A stretch of DNA of 64,000 bases from an uncultured Fluviicola sp. (GCF_946478805.1 NZ_CAMLDC010000001.1:1-64000), one strand, 5' to 3'. Counted from the first letter of the stretch, positions 42,385-52,325 are shown. The notes: generated by a model not told the origin, from the sequence alone. Made by a program: numbers and translations.

Positions 42385-42391
42385 ATAAATC

Positions 42392-44221
42392 ATGAAACAC
42401 GCATTAATCTTTTGTTGCATCCTTTTCTCTTTTGCTCTATCAGCTCAAACGAGCACAGATCAGCAATTAGCGAATTTGTACTACAACAATGGCGAGTTTG
42501 CAAAGGCACTTCCGTATTTCGAGAAAATTCTCACCAAGGAAAGCACCAAGTTCGACCAATTGCGCTATGTTGATTGCCTGGAAAAAACGAACCAGGTAAA
42601 GGATGCAGAGAAATTCCTGAAGAAATTGGTTTCATCCAATCCTACCGATTTCGACTATACCATTGCATTGGGTGATTTATACGAACGCACAGAACGCACT
42701 TCCCAAACAGAAAAACTCTATAGCGAACGAATCAAGAAAGTTGCCTCGAATGGATATGAGGTGATTGAATTATATAATTCATTCATCAAGAAAGGGAAAG
42801 TCGATTGGGGATTGAAAACATTGGAATCCGGAAGAAAGGAACTGAAGAAGAATTATCCGCTGCAAATCCAATTTGCCGAAGTGTATTCCCTGTTAGGAAG
42901 AACAGACGAGATGATCGACGAGTATTTCGATATTTTGGATCAGTATCCGAATTATACCAGCAATATTCAGAATGCATTGACCAAACAAATTGATTTTTCA
43001 GAGGATAAAACCGGAGTGTACCAAAAGCTGAAAGATAAATTATTGGTTCGGATCCAAAAGAAACCGAATGATTTTGTGTATTCGGAAATGCTTATCTGGC
43101 TCTTTATCCAAAAAAAGGAATTCAAGTCTGCCTTAACCCAAACCCAGGCCCTGGACCGACGAGAGAAAGGAACGGGAAACCGGGTAATGGATCTGGCTGA
43201 AACCTGTGTTGAAAACAGCGATTATGCAACAGCACGGTTAGCATATAATTACGTAATCGATCAAGGTACCCAGAATCCAAATTATTATGCTGCCTACAGT
43301 TCGTTGTTGAATATCCGTTACCGCGAAATTACTGTCGAGAAAAAATACCAACCTCAGGATATCATTGATGCGGAGAAAGAATACCGGCAAGGATTGAAGT
43401 TATTGGGTTGGGGAAGAAACGCTGTTTATACGGCAAAAGAATTGGCAGAGATTAAAGCGTATTATGGAAATGATGCCAAAGGTGCTGCAGACTTGTTGGA
43501 TAGTTGCCTGGCGGTAAACGGATTATCGGATTTCGAAAAAGCGCAGATCAAAATGGCTTTGGCAGATGTATTGATTCTCCAGGACGATATCTGGCAAGCT
43601 TCCTTGTATTACATGCAAATTGATAAGGATTTCAAGTTCGAAGCCATCGGTTCGGAAGCGAAATTCAAGAATGCACGTATTTTCTATTACGATGGTGATT
43701 TCAAATTTGCCCAGTCGCAATTGGATATCTTAAAAGAATCCACCAGCAAGTTGATTGCAAATGATGCCATGAAATTGTCTGTGTTGATTACGGATAATTT
43801 AGGCTTGGACAGTAATTACACGGCAATGTATCAATTTGCCCAGGCAGACTTATTACTGGAACAGCACCAATTCGATAAAGCCTTTAAACTCTACGATTCC
43901 ATCAATGCTGCATTCCCGGCTCACGGGTTGGCGGATGAAATCCTGTTTCGGAAAGCACAAGCCATGCAATATCAGGGTAAATGGCAAGATGCTTTGGATT
44001 ATCTGAATAAGATTATCACTTATCACATGGATGATATCCTGGCTGATGATGCTATTTTCACCATCGCTGAAATTTACGAGTTGAATCTTCACGATAAAGA
44101 AAAAGCGACGGAATACTACAAGAAGATTCTCTTCGAATGCAAAGGAAGTTTATTGACAGTCGAAGCCAGAAAACGCTACCGTGCACTGCGAGGTGATGTC
44201 TCCGATTCGGAGGATTTGTGA
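42392..44221 (+). CDS. Large TPR-repeat protein, exported
   Basis: A 609-residue protein with signal peptide (residues 1-18, ending ALSAQ) and many tetratricopeptide repeats across its length, e.g. NLYYNNGEFAKALPYFEKIL, VYSLLGRTDEMIDEYFDIL, DLLLEQHQFDKAFKLYDSI and AQAMQYQGKWQDALDYLNKI. Such proteins are scaffolds in the periplasm. Position next to a small lipoprotein suggests a joint envelope complex; partner unknown. Confidence 0.88.
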   Translation: MKHALIFCCILFSFALSAQTSTDQQLANLYYNNGEFAKALPYFEKILTKESTKFDQLRYVDCLEKTNQVKDAEKFLKKLVSSNPTDFDYTIALGDLYERTERTSQTEKLYSERIKKVASNGYEVIELYNSFIKKGKVDWGLKTLESGRKELKKNYPLQIQFAEVYSLLGRTDEMIDEYFDILDQYPNYTSNIQNALTKQIDFSEDKTGVYQKLKDKLLVRIQKKPNDFVYSEMLIWLFIQKKEFKSALTQTQALDRREKGTGNRVMDLAETCVENSDYATARLAYNYVIDQGTQNPNYYAAYSSLLNIRYREITVEKKYQPQDIIDAEKEYRQGLKLLGWGRNAVYTAKELAEIKAYYGNDAKGAADLLDSCLAVNGLSDFEKAQIKMALADVLILQDDIWQASLYYMQIDKDFKFEAIGSEAKFKNARIFYYDGDFKFAQSQLDILKESTSKLIANDAMKLSVLITDNLGLDSNYTAMYQFAQADLLLEQHQFDKAFKLYDSINAAFPAHGLADEILFRKAQAMQYQGKWQDALDYLNKIITYHMDDILADDAIFTIAEIYELNLHDKEKATEYYKKILFECKGSLLTVEARKRYRALRGDVSDSEDL

Positions 44222-44307
44222 TTTTTTGTCTATGGCCTGAATCCAAGTACGGAAAATCGCAACTGGATTCCAGAATCGTTTTCTGAAGTTTGTAAAAACA
44301 AATTCAA

Positions 44308-44877
44308 ATGAAATCGAAACTTGTCACCTTCTTGTCCCTATTGGTACTAATCTCACTTAATATGCGGTGTCTCGCTTACGGACCGGTTGATTCTTTTCCT
44401 GGAAAAATTCAATCTGAATGGGTATTGGATGACAGCACGGCTTCCGTTTCAAAGAAGGATTTGAAAATACCAGGTAAATTCGATACTTTTTTAGTCGGAG
44501 CCCGTGTTAATTACATGCAGGGTAAATACGGATTCTTAGGTTGCTCCGGAACTTTCATGTGGCATGAAGTGGGATATGTATTGGAATCACATCTTGGATT
44601 TTCCGCAGGGATGGATTTTCGTTTGACAAAATCCATGGTATATGCTCCTAAAATTGCATTTGAATACCGTTATTTGATTGGAGTTGCCCGCGTCGGTTAT
44701 GCTTATTATTCCGACTTCAAATCGGATTTTGATCACAGGATTTCTGCAGAAATCGGCCTTTCTTTGTTGAGTTTTATTGATATTACTTACCTCCACTCTT
44801 TTGGTTCGGCAAGAAATCCGTTTCATTTGGGAAATGATTACGTGAACATTACTGCCACGATTCCTTTAAATCTGTAA
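44308..44877 (+). CDS. Outer-membrane beta-barrel-like protein, tandem paralogue 1
   Basis: A 189-residue exported protein with signal peptide (residues about 1-23). The body has alternating strands: VGARVNYMQGKYGFLG, HLGFSAGMDFRLTKSM, YAPKIAFEYRYLIGVARVGYAYYSDF, and FIDITYLHSFGSARNPFHLGN. It shares this plan with the next gene (VGARINYYQGEYGFIG; VPKISIEWQYLIGIFRAGYQYFTDF; FDITYLHSFGFDGNP), about 40% identical by eye, so they are tandem duplicates. Family unknown. Confidence 0.75.
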   Translation: MKSKLVTFLSLLVLISLNMRCLAYGPVDSFPGKIQSEWVLDDSTASVSKKDLKIPGKFDTFLVGARVNYMQGKYGFLGCSGTFMWHEVGYVLESHLGFSAGMDFRLTKSMVYAPKIAFEYRYLIGVARVGYAYYSDFKSDFDHRISAEIGLSLLSFIDITYLHSFGSARNPFHLGNDYVNITATIPLNL

Positions 44878-44883
44878 TCCTTC

Positions 44884-45486
44884 ATGAAAGTATTCTTCCT
44901 GACCCTGATTAGTATCAATCTAAGTCTATCCTTTATATTTGCACAGGAAAAAGAATCTTTCCCGTCGAATATAGACACCGGCCAGGTGAAAACGGATTCA
45001 TTGATCACCGATTTCCTGCAAACCCAAATGCTCCCAGATTTAAAAAGACAACATCCTGTGAAGCGGTTCTTCAATGACTTTGATGAATTCTGGGTAGGCG
45101 CACGGATCAATTATTATCAGGGAGAATATGGGTTTATTGGTTTGGCGCTTCCGTTAACCTGGAATGCGATGTATGGTTGGCCAATCCTTCACGTCGGAGT
45201 TACGCCCGGTATGGATATCAATATTTCCGGCTCTACACCAATCTATGTTCCCAAAATCTCAATCGAATGGCAATACCTCATTGGAATATTCAGGGCTGGT
45301 TACCAGTATTTTACCGATTTTGATTCACGCCATGAGAATCGGCTGTTCTTAGAGGCCGGACTTACCTTTTTTAGCTATTTCGACATTACCTATCTCCACT
45401 CATTCGGATTCGATGGAAATCCGCTCAACCAAGGAAATAGTTATTTTAATCTAACCCTCACACTCCCAATTTATAAAGTCAAATAA
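44884..45486 (+). CDS. Outer-membrane beta-barrel-like protein, tandem paralogue 2
   Basis: A 200-residue paralogue of the previous gene, 6 bases downstream. Signal peptide (1-20, ending IFAQE), a short linker (DSLITDFLQTQMLPDLKRQ), and the same barrel-like strands with the shared ITYLHSFG motif. It ends in LTLTLPIYKVK, a possible final strand. Confidence 0.75.
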   Translation: MKVFFLTLISINLSLSFIFAQEKESFPSNIDTGQVKTDSLITDFLQTQMLPDLKRQHPVKRFFNDFDEFWVGARINYYQGEYGFIGLALPLTWNAMYGWPILHVGVTPGMDINISGSTPIYVPKISIEWQYLIGIFRAGYQYFTDFDSRHENRLFLEAGLTFFSYFDITYLHSFGFDGNPLNQGNSYFNLTLTLPIYKVK

Positions 45487-45636
45487 AGATTTTCCTGAAA
45501 TAGTATAGATGAACAAATTAGTTCAACAAGCCTTTATCATCGCTCTATAATTCCTTTTCTTCGACCAATGATTTCACTAGGTTTCACGAGTATTTACACT
45601 CTAATTTAGATTAAATCTAAATAGGATTTTGCGCCA

Positions 45637-45665
45637 TTTGTTCTTGTTAAAAAGTATTAAATTCG
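45637..45665 (+). promoter_or_regulatory. Predicted promoter of the nuo operon
   Basis: TTTG (45637-45640), 17-base spacer, TAAATTCG (45658-45665, one base off TAnnTTTG), 22 bases before the nuoA ATG. Confidence 0.4.
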
Positions 45666-45687
45666 CGTGTCTTAAAAATTAGCGTTT

Positions 45688-46053
45688 ATGTCTTCTGCAG
45701 AAGATTACTTACCGATATTGCTCCAGGCAGGTGTTGCCTTGGGTTTTGTTATACTGGTTTTAGTAGTGGCTCCCATGTTGGGTCCAAGACTGAAAGGTAA
45801 AAAGAAAGATGCCAACTGGGAATGTGGTATTGAAGAAGTTGGGAACGCTCGTTTTCCAATCTCCATCCGTTATTTATTAACTGCAATTTTATTCGTGTTG
45901 TTCGATGTGGAAGTAATCTTCTTCTACCCGTACGCTGTGAACTTCAAAGTTCTTGAGGCTGACGGATTGATCGCAGTAATTGTTTTCGTGGCATTCTTCC
46001 TTACAGGATTTTTCTACGTACTTAAAAAAGGTGCTTTAGAATGGGAAAAGTAG
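45688..46053 (+). CDS. nuoA: NADH-quinone oxidoreductase subunit A
   Basis: A 121-residue membrane subunit of complex I with three helices (about 10-29, 62-84, 90-110) and the conserved WECGIEEVGNARFPISIRY segment. It sits at the joint between the membrane and peripheral arms. First gene of the 14-gene operon; overlaps nuoB by 13 bases. Confidence 0.97.
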   Translation: MSSAEDYLPILLQAGVALGFVILVLVVAPMLGPRLKGKKKDANWECGIEEVGNARFPISIRYLLTAILFVLFDVEVIFFYPYAVNFKVLEADGLIAVIVFVAFFLTGFFYVLKKGALEWEK

Positions 46054-46589
46054 AAATTATCAATGGTGTAGAAACCATTAATGGAGAAGGCTTCCAATTG
46101 ACATTGCTTGACAAGGTAATTGGAGCTGCTCGTGCTAATTCCGTTTGGCCTTTGCCATTCGCTACCTCTTGTTGTGGTATCGAATACATGGGGACAATGG
46201 GAAGTAACTATGACGTTGCGCGTTTCGGAATGGAGCGTATGTCCTTTTCTCCGCGCCAGGCAGATCTATTGATCGTTGCCGGTACAATCTCCAAAAAATT
46301 AGCTCCGATCTTGAAACAAGTGTATGAACAGATGGCTGAACCGAAATGGGTTTTGTCTGTTGGTGCTTGTGCTTGTTCAGGTGGAATTTTTGATACCTAT
46401 TCTGTTTTGCAAGGTATTGACCGTGTAATCCCTGTGGATGTTTACGTTCCGGGGTGTCCGCCAAGACCGGAGCAGATTATCGAAGGGTGTATGAATATTC
46501 ACCGCCTGGTGAAAAGTGAATCATTGCGTCGTCGTTATTCGGACGAATACAAACACTTGTTGAAGAAATACGATTTGAACGATGAGTAA
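46041..46589 (+). CDS. nuoB: NADH-quinone oxidoreductase subunit B
   Basis: A 182-residue peripheral subunit holding the terminal [4Fe-4S] cluster N2, which donates electrons to quinone. Cluster cysteines: the Cys44-Cys45 pair in TSCCG, Cys110 in GACACSGG and Cys139 in PGCPPRP. Overlaps nuoA by 13 bases and nuoC by 8. Confidence 0.98.
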   Translation: MGKVEIINGVETINGEGFQLTLLDKVIGAARANSVWPLPFATSCCGIEYMGTMGSNYDVARFGMERMSFSPRQADLLIVAGTISKKLAPILKQVYEQMAEPKWVLSVGACACSGGIFDTYSVLQGIDRVIPVDVYVPGCPPRPEQIIEGCMNIHRLVKSESLRRRYSDEYKHLLKKYDLNDE

Positions 46590-47088
46590 TTTGACAAACG
46601 AAGCCGTATTGGCTCGCATCCAGGAAAAGTTTGGCGAAGCTGTTCGCAATTCGGAAGAACCTTATGGAATGCTGACAATCGAAATTCAGGCAGATAAAAC
46701 ACATGATCTGATTGCTTGGTTGAAAAATGATGAAGTGTTGAAAGTATCTTTTTTGACTTTAATCGGAGCAACACATTTTCCAAATGATAAAGGTCGTGAG
46801 ATCTGTGTGAACTATCACTTACATTCATTGGTGAACAATGTGCGTATGCGTGTTCGTGCGTTTCTTCCTATTGAAACTCCAAACATTCAATCCATTACGG
46901 ATGTTTACATTGGTGCCGATTGGCAAGAGCGTGAAACATATGATTTCTTCGGAGTGATTTTCGAAGGACATCCGAACCTAATACGAATCCTGAACGAAGA
47001 TTCAATGGATTATTTCCCGATGAGAAAAGAGTACCATTTGGAAGATGCAACCAGAGAAGATAAAGATGATCGCTACTTCGGTAGATAA
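46582..47088 (+). CDS. nuoC: NADH-quinone oxidoreductase subunit C
   Basis: A 168-residue peripheral-arm subunit (30-kDa family) with the signature ERETYDFFGVIFEGHPNL and the C-terminal YFPMRKEYHLEDATREDKDD. It is separate from nuoD here, not fused as in E. coli. Confidence 0.96.
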   Translation: MSNLTNEAVLARIQEKFGEAVRNSEEPYGMLTIEIQADKTHDLIAWLKNDEVLKVSFLTLIGATHFPNDKGREICVNYHLHSLVNNVRMRVRAFLPIETPNIQSITDVYIGADWQERETYDFFGVIFEGHPNLIRILNEDSMDYFPMRKEYHLEDATREDKDDRYFGR

Positions 47089-47099
47089 ATGCGAAAGAT

Positions 47100-48320
47100 A
47101 TGAGCGATACTCCTAATACAAATAAAAGCTTGTTTGCCGATGAAACCATCGACGGACAAATTGCAACATTAAACCTCGGGCCAACTCACCCTGCAACACA
47201 CGGGATTTTCCAAAACGTGCTAACAGTGGATGGGGAGAAAATCTTAGGTTCCGTTCAAACAGTTGGTTACATTCACCGCGCTTTTGAAAAGTTGGCTGAA
47301 AGAAGACCGTACAATCAGATTACTCCGATCACAGACCGATTGAACTATTGTTCTTCCCCAATCAACAACATGGGATGGGAAATGACCATGGAGAAACTGA
47401 TCGGAGTGAAAGTGCCGAAGAGGGTGGATTACATGCGTGTGATCATCATGGAATTGGCACGTGTTGCAGACCACTTGGTTTGTAATTCCGTAATTGGTGT
47501 GGATACGGGGGCATTGACGGGTTTTACCTACATGTTCCAACAACGTGAGTTGATCTATGAATTGTATGAAGAAGTGTGTGGTGCACGTTTGACTACAAAC
47601 ATTGGTCGTATCGGAGGTTTCGAGCGCGATTTCTCTCCGACTTTCCACGTAAAACTGAAAAAATTCCTCAAAGAATTCAATAAACACTTCCAGGAGTTCG
47701 ACGATTTGTTATTGCGTAACCGCATTTTCATGGATCGTACAATTGGTGCGGGGCCTATTTCCGGTGAAAGAGCATTGGATTATGGGTTCACTGGTCCGAA
47801 CTTGCGTGCAGCAGGTGTGGATTACGACGTTCGTGTAATGACTCCTTATTCTTCTTACGAAGATTTCGATTTCACTATTCCGGTAGGAACACAGGGTGAT
47901 ACTTATGATCGGTTCTGTGTGCGCCAGGAAGAGATTCGTCAGAGTATGAAGATCATCGAACAGGCATACAACAATATGCCGGAAGGAAGTTACTTCTCTC
48001 CGGATGTTCCTGAATTCTATTTGCCTACAAAAGCAGATGTTTACACGAAAATGGAAGCACTGATCTACCACTTCAAAATCGTAATGGGCGAAACACCGGT
48101 TCCGGTTGGGGAAGTATATCACTCAGTGGAAGGAGGAAACGGCGAGTTAGGATTCCATTTGATTTCAGATGGCGGAAGAACACCATACAGACTTCAATTC
48201 AGAAGACCTTGTTTTATTTATTATCAAGCATATCCGGAAATGATTATCGGTCAAACCATCTCAGATGCCGTATTGACATTAAGTAGTTTGAACGTGATTG
48301 CTGGAGAATTGGACGCATAA
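47100..48320 (+). CDS. nuoD: NADH-quinone oxidoreductase subunit D
   Basis: A 406-residue peripheral-arm subunit (49-kDa family) forming the quinone pocket with NuoB. Motifs: LGPTHPATHGIFQ, GYIHRAFEKLAE, EGGNGELGFHLISDGG and RLQFRRPCF near the C-terminus. Begins 11 bases after nuoC. Confidence 0.98.
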   Translation: MSDTPNTNKSLFADETIDGQIATLNLGPTHPATHGIFQNVLTVDGEKILGSVQTVGYIHRAFEKLAERRPYNQITPITDRLNYCSSPINNMGWEMTMEKLIGVKVPKRVDYMRVIIMELARVADHLVCNSVIGVDTGALTGFTYMFQQRELIYELYEEVCGARLTTNIGRIGGFERDFSPTFHVKLKKFLKEFNKHFQEFDDLLLRNRIFMDRTIGAGPISGERALDYGFTGPNLRAAGVDYDVRVMTPYSSYEDFDFTIPVGTQGDTYDRFCVRQEEIRQSMKIIEQAYNNMPEGSYFSPDVPEFYLPTKADVYTKMEALIYHFKIVMGETPVPVGEVYHSVEGGNGELGFHLISDGGRTPYRLQFRRPCFIYYQAYPEMIIGQTISDAVLTLSSLNVIAGELDA

Positions 48321-48321
48321 G

Positions 48322-48858
48322 ATGAGTATATCAGTTACACATAATAGTACAGATCAGGCTGAACCACAATTCAGCGCTGAGAAATTGGTTGAAGTACAAC
48401 GCTTCATCAACATGTATCCGGAAGGAAAACAGAAAAGTGCATTGATGCGGATTCTTCACCTGGCAGAAGAGGAATTCGGAGGTTGGTTAAGTGTACCGAC
48501 AATGAACTACGTCGCTGGTTTGCTGAATATCCAACCGATCGAAGTTTACGAGGTTGCAACTTTCTATACCATGTTCAATATTGAGAAACCCGGGAAAGTT
48601 GTTTTGGAAGTTTGCAGAACAGGACCATGTATGTTGGTCGGTTCGGATCAGATCATCGAGCACATTGAAAACAGATTGGATATCAAAGTTGGTCAGACTT
48701 CAGCAGATGGCATGTTTACATTGAAAACTGCAGAATGTTTGGGAGCTTGTGGTTATGGACCGATGTTACAATGTGGGAAACATTACCACGAACATTTGAC
48801 TCCTGCGAAAGTGGATGAGTTATTGGATACCTTGCGTAAAGAACATTCAGAGAAATAG
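48322..48858 (+). CDS. nuoE: NADH-quinone oxidoreductase subunit E
   Basis: A 178-residue thioredoxin-like [2Fe-2S] subunit (24-kDa family), cluster N1a. Cysteines in CRTGPC and ECLGACGYGP. The ATG at 48322 directly follows the nuoD stop; an upstream in-frame start at 48298 would sit inside nuoD. Confidence 0.96.
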   Translation: MSISVTHNSTDQAEPQFSAEKLVEVQRFINMYPEGKQKSALMRILHLAEEEFGGWLSVPTMNYVAGLLNIQPIEVYEVATFYTMFNIEKPGKVVLEVCRTGPCMLVGSDQIIEHIENRLDIKVGQTSADGMFTLKTAECLGACGYGPMLQCGKHYHEHLTPAKVDELLDTLRKEHSEK

Positions 48859-48860
48859 GA

Positions 48861-50204
48861 ATGGGAAGAAAATTATTATTGGAACATATAGATGTTCCTG
48901 GAATCGAAACATTTGAAGTCTACCGCAAAAACGGTGGTTACCGTTCCATAGAGAAGGCTTTGAAAACGATGTCTCCACAAAATGTGGTAGAAGAAGTTCA
49001 GGCATCCGGATTGAGAGGTCGTGGAGGAGCTGGATTCCCTACCGGGATGAAGTGGTCTTTCCTTGCGAAACCGGAAGGAGTTCCGCGTTACTTATTGTGT
49101 AATGCAGATGAATCCGAACCGGGAACTTTCAAGGACCGTTACCTGATGGAGAAGATCCCACATCTTTTAGTGGAAGGAATGATTGTTTCTTCGTATGCTT
49201 TGGGATGTAACCAATCTTACATTTATATCCGCGGAGAATATATGTGGGTTTTGGAAATTGTGGAAAAAGCAATTGCCGAAGCTTATGCAAACGGATTCCT
49301 TGGAAAAAATATTCTTGGTTCAGGTTACGACTTGGATCTGGCGATTGCACCGGGAGGTGGAGCTTACATTTGTGGTGAAGAAACTGCATTGATCGAATCG
49401 TTGGAAGGAAAACGTGGAAATCCGCGTATCAAACCACCATTCCCTGCTGTCAAAGGCTTGTGGGGATGTCCGACAGTGGTGAACAATGTGGAATCTATCG
49501 CGGCAGTTGTTCCGATCGTAAATGACGGAGGAGCTGAATACGCAAAAATTGGTATTGGAAAAAGTACGGGTACAAAACTGATTTCAGCTTGTGGAAACTT
49601 GGTAAAACCGGGTGTTTACGAAATTGAATTGGGAATGACCGTGGAGGAATTCATCTACTCGGACGAGTGGTGTGGAGGAATCGCCAATGGGAAGCTTATC
49701 AAGGCGTGCGTTCCCGGTGGATCTTCCGTTCCGATCTTACCTGCAAACCTGATTACGAAAACAGCAGAAGGAACTGACCGTTTGATGTCATACGAAGGTT
49801 TGGCGGAAGGTGGTTTTGCAACCGGATCAATGTTGGGTTCAGGAGGTTTCATCGTATTTGACGAAGACCAATGTATCGTAAGAAACACGTGGAATTTTGC
49901 GCGTTTCTATGCACACGAATCCTGTGGACAATGTTCACCTTGCCGTGAAGGAACCGGATGGATGGAGAAAGTACTTCGTCGTATCGAAAACGGTCAAGGT
50001 CACATGCACGACATCGATTTGTTGGCTGAGATCAACAAGAAAATAGAAGGAAATACGATTTGTCCGTTGGGTGATGCAGCAGCATGGCCGGTAGCAGCGG
50101 CAATCCGTCATTTTAGAGAAGAATTTGAATGGCATGTCACGCATCCGGATGAAGCGGTAAAACGCAACTTTGGTATTGCGTCTAATCACATGCCTTTAGT
50201 ATAA
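48861..50204 (+). CDS. nuoF: NADH-quinone oxidoreductase subunit F
   Basis: A 447-residue catalytic subunit (51-kDa family) binding NADH, FMN and cluster N3. Motifs: GLRGRGGAGFPTGMKW (NADH site), PGGGAYICGEETALIESLEG and the cluster cysteines in SCGQCSPCREGTGW plus the later TICPLGD. Two bases after nuoE. Confidence 0.98.
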   Translation: MGRKLLLEHIDVPGIETFEVYRKNGGYRSIEKALKTMSPQNVVEEVQASGLRGRGGAGFPTGMKWSFLAKPEGVPRYLLCNADESEPGTFKDRYLMEKIPHLLVEGMIVSSYALGCNQSYIYIRGEYMWVLEIVEKAIAEAYANGFLGKNILGSGYDLDLAIAPGGGAYICGEETALIESLEGKRGNPRIKPPFPAVKGLWGCPTVVNNVESIAAVVPIVNDGGAEYAKIGIGKSTGTKLISACGNLVKPGVYEIELGMTVEEFIYSDEWCGGIANGKLIKACVPGGSSVPILPANLITKTAEGTDRLMSYEGLAEGGFATGSMLGSGGFIVFDEDQCIVRNTWNFARFYAHESCGQCSPCREGTGWMEKVLRRIENGQGHMHDIDLLAEINKKIEGNTICPLGDAAAWPVAAAIRHFREEFEWHVTHPDEAVKRNFGIASNHMPLV

Positions 50205-50216
50205 AAGAGATCCATT

Positions 50217-51185
50217 ATGGTAAAAGTTATCATTGACGATATCGAAGTAGAAGTAGAACCGGGAACAACGATCCTGAATGCTGCTCGTAAAATCGGTGGA
50301 GATGTAGTTCCTCCTGCAATGTGCTATTATAGCAAGTTGGAAGGAAGTGGTGGTAAATGTAGAACATGTTTGGTTGAAGTAGCCGCCGGTTCTACTGCTG
50401 ATCCACGCCCCATGCCCAAATTGGTTGCATCCTGCTCGACTCCGGTAATGGATGGAATGATTGTAAAGAACAAGACTTCGGAACGTGTTTACGATAACCG
50501 TGCTGCAGTGACAGAATTCTTATTGATCAATCACCCACTGGATTGCCCGATTTGTGACCAAGCCGGTGAGTGCCATTTGCAGGATCTTGGTTTTGAGCAT
50601 GGAAAAGAGGGAACGCGCTACGAAGAGAAACGCAGGACCTTTGATCCGATCTATATCGGTGACAAGATTAAATTGCACATGAATCGTTGCATTTTGTGTT
50701 ATCGTTGTGTCTATGTAGCGAATCAATTGACAGATAAACGCGTTCACGGTATCATGCACCGTGGAGACCATGCTGAGATCTCAACTTACATTGAGAAAGC
50801 AATCGATAACGATTTTTCCGGAAATGTAATCGATGTATGCCCGGTTGGAGCATTGACAGATAAGACATTCCGATTCAAAAGTCGCGTTTGGTTCTTGAAA
50901 CCAATGGAAGCTTCTTGTGAGTGTACGAAATGCGCGGGGAAAGCAGTTGTTTGGATGTTCGGAGATGAGATTTACCGCGTTACAGGTCGGAAAGACAAAT
51001 ACGGTGAAATTGAAGATATCGACGGAAAAACTGCCTGGATCTGTAACGAATGTCGTTTCGACAAGAAAGATAAGACCAAATGGAATATTGAAGGACCGCG
51101 TGTGATTAACCGTCATTCCGTGATTTCTCAAAATAAATACCTTGTTGACGAGCGTCTTGAACTTAAAAAACTAACAGGAAAGTAA
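50217..51185 (+). CDS. nuoG: NADH-quinone oxidoreductase subunit G, short form
   Basis: A 322-residue protein with the N-terminal Fe-S part of NuoG: [2Fe-2S] cysteines in MCYYSKLEGSGGKCRTC, the His/Cys cluster in HPLDCPICDQAGECHLQ, and the cluster in RCILCYRC with CPVGALTD. A further Cys set (SCECTKC and WICNEC) follows. The protein then ends, so the large molybdopterin-oxidoreductase-like domain of the usual 700-900-residue NuoG is missing. The stop falls right before nuoH and no remnant follows, so this is a native short form, as known in Bacteroidota. Confidence 0.93.
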   Translation: MVKVIIDDIEVEVEPGTTILNAARKIGGDVVPPAMCYYSKLEGSGGKCRTCLVEVAAGSTADPRPMPKLVASCSTPVMDGMIVKNKTSERVYDNRAAVTEFLLINHPLDCPICDQAGECHLQDLGFEHGKEGTRYEEKRRTFDPIYIGDKIKLHMNRCILCYRCVYVANQLTDKRVHGIMHRGDHAEISTYIEKAIDNDFSGNVIDVCPVGALTDKTFRFKSRVWFLKPMEASCECTKCAGKAVVWMFGDEIYRVTGRKDKYGEIEDIDGKTAWICNECRFDKKDKTKWNIEGPRVINRHSVISQNKYLVDERLELKKLTGK

Positions 51186-51186
51186 G

Positions 51187-52317
51187 ATGATCATAAAATT
51201 AATCATAGTTGTTGTTTTGTTCGCAGTAACACTGGGAATAGCGGCTTATCTGACTTTAATGGAGCGAAAAGTTGCAGCTTGGATGCAAGACCGTATCGGA
51301 CCGGACAGAGCCGGGCCATTCGGTTTGTTGCAACCACTTGCAGATGGTGGAAAGATGTTCTTCAAAGAGGATTTCAGACCGACGAATGCCGATAAGTGGT
51401 TATTTATCATCGGACCTGGAATCGCCATGTTTACCTCGCTCATTACAGGTGCGGTAATTCCCTGGGGACCGGATTTGAAAATTGCAGGAGAAAGCATTGC
51501 TTTGCAGGTTGCAGACGTAAATATTGGAATTCTCTTCATTATGGGAGCAGTTTCCATTGGAGTTTACGGAATCATGATCGGAGGTTGGGCTTCCAATAAC
51601 AAGTTCGCCTTGTTCGGAGCAATCCGTGCAAGTTCTCAAATGATTTCCTACGAATTGGCAATGGGTGTTTCGGTAATCACGATTGTGATGATGACCGGAT
51701 CATTGAGCATCAGAGAAATTGTTGACCAACAACACGGTTTTTGGGACAACGGATGGTTCTCTTGGAACGTATTCAAACAACCGATCTGTTTCGTGGTATT
51801 CTTAATTACTGCTTTGGCAGAATGTAACCGCGCTCCTTTCGATTTGGCGGAATGTGAATCCGAATTGATCGGTGGATACCATACAGAATACGGAGCAATG
51901 AAATTGGGGTTCTTCCTATTCTCGGAATATGTAAATATGTTCATTTCCTGTGCAGTTATTTCCGCATTGTTCTTTGGAGGATACAACTTCCCGGGAATGG
52001 ATAACTTCTCCGGAAATACCTTGGCAATATTGGGGACATTGGTTTTCTTCGCGAAAACATTCTTCTTCGTTTTTGTATTCATGTGGATCCGTTGGACTTT
52101 ACCACGCTTCCGCTACGATCAGCTAATGCATATCGGTTGGAAGAAAATGATTCCGATCGCTTTGATCAACCTCTTGATTACAGGAGTGGTGATTGCTTAT
52201 ACAGAAGGATGGTTCTCTAAAGACAAAGCGAACGAATCTGCAAGCAATGCGAAAATGGAACAGCCCTTGGGTGTGAATACATCCTTTGAAAAGACGAAAA
52301 CCGGAAATAGCTTATAA
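51187..52317 (+). CDS. nuoH: NADH-quinone oxidoreductase subunit H
   Basis: A 376-residue membrane subunit with eight or more helices at the quinone-site interface. Motifs: LMERKVAAWMQDRIGPDRAG and AECNRAPFDLAECESELIGG. A polar C-terminal extension of about 35 residues follows the last helix. Begins one base after nuoG. Confidence 0.97.
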   Translation: MIIKLIIVVVLFAVTLGIAAYLTLMERKVAAWMQDRIGPDRAGPFGLLQPLADGGKMFFKEDFRPTNADKWLFIIGPGIAMFTSLITGAVIPWGPDLKIAGESIALQVADVNIGILFIMGAVSIGVYGIMIGGWASNNKFALFGAIRASSQMISYELAMGVSVITIVMMTGSLSIREIVDQQHGFWDNGWFSWNVFKQPICFVVFLITALAECNRAPFDLAECESELIGGYHTEYGAMKLGFFLFSEYVNMFISCAVISALFFGGYNFPGMDNFSGNTLAILGTLVFFAKTFFFVFVFMWIRWTLPRFRYDQLMHIGWKKMIPIALINLLITGVVIAYTEGWFSKDKANESASNAKMEQPLGVNTSFEKTKTGNSL

Positions 52318-52325
52318 ATATTCGA

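Noticed and set aside
50217..51185. nuoG broken by frameshift
   Set aside because: nuoH begins one base after the stop and no remnant of the missing domain exists, so the short form is native.
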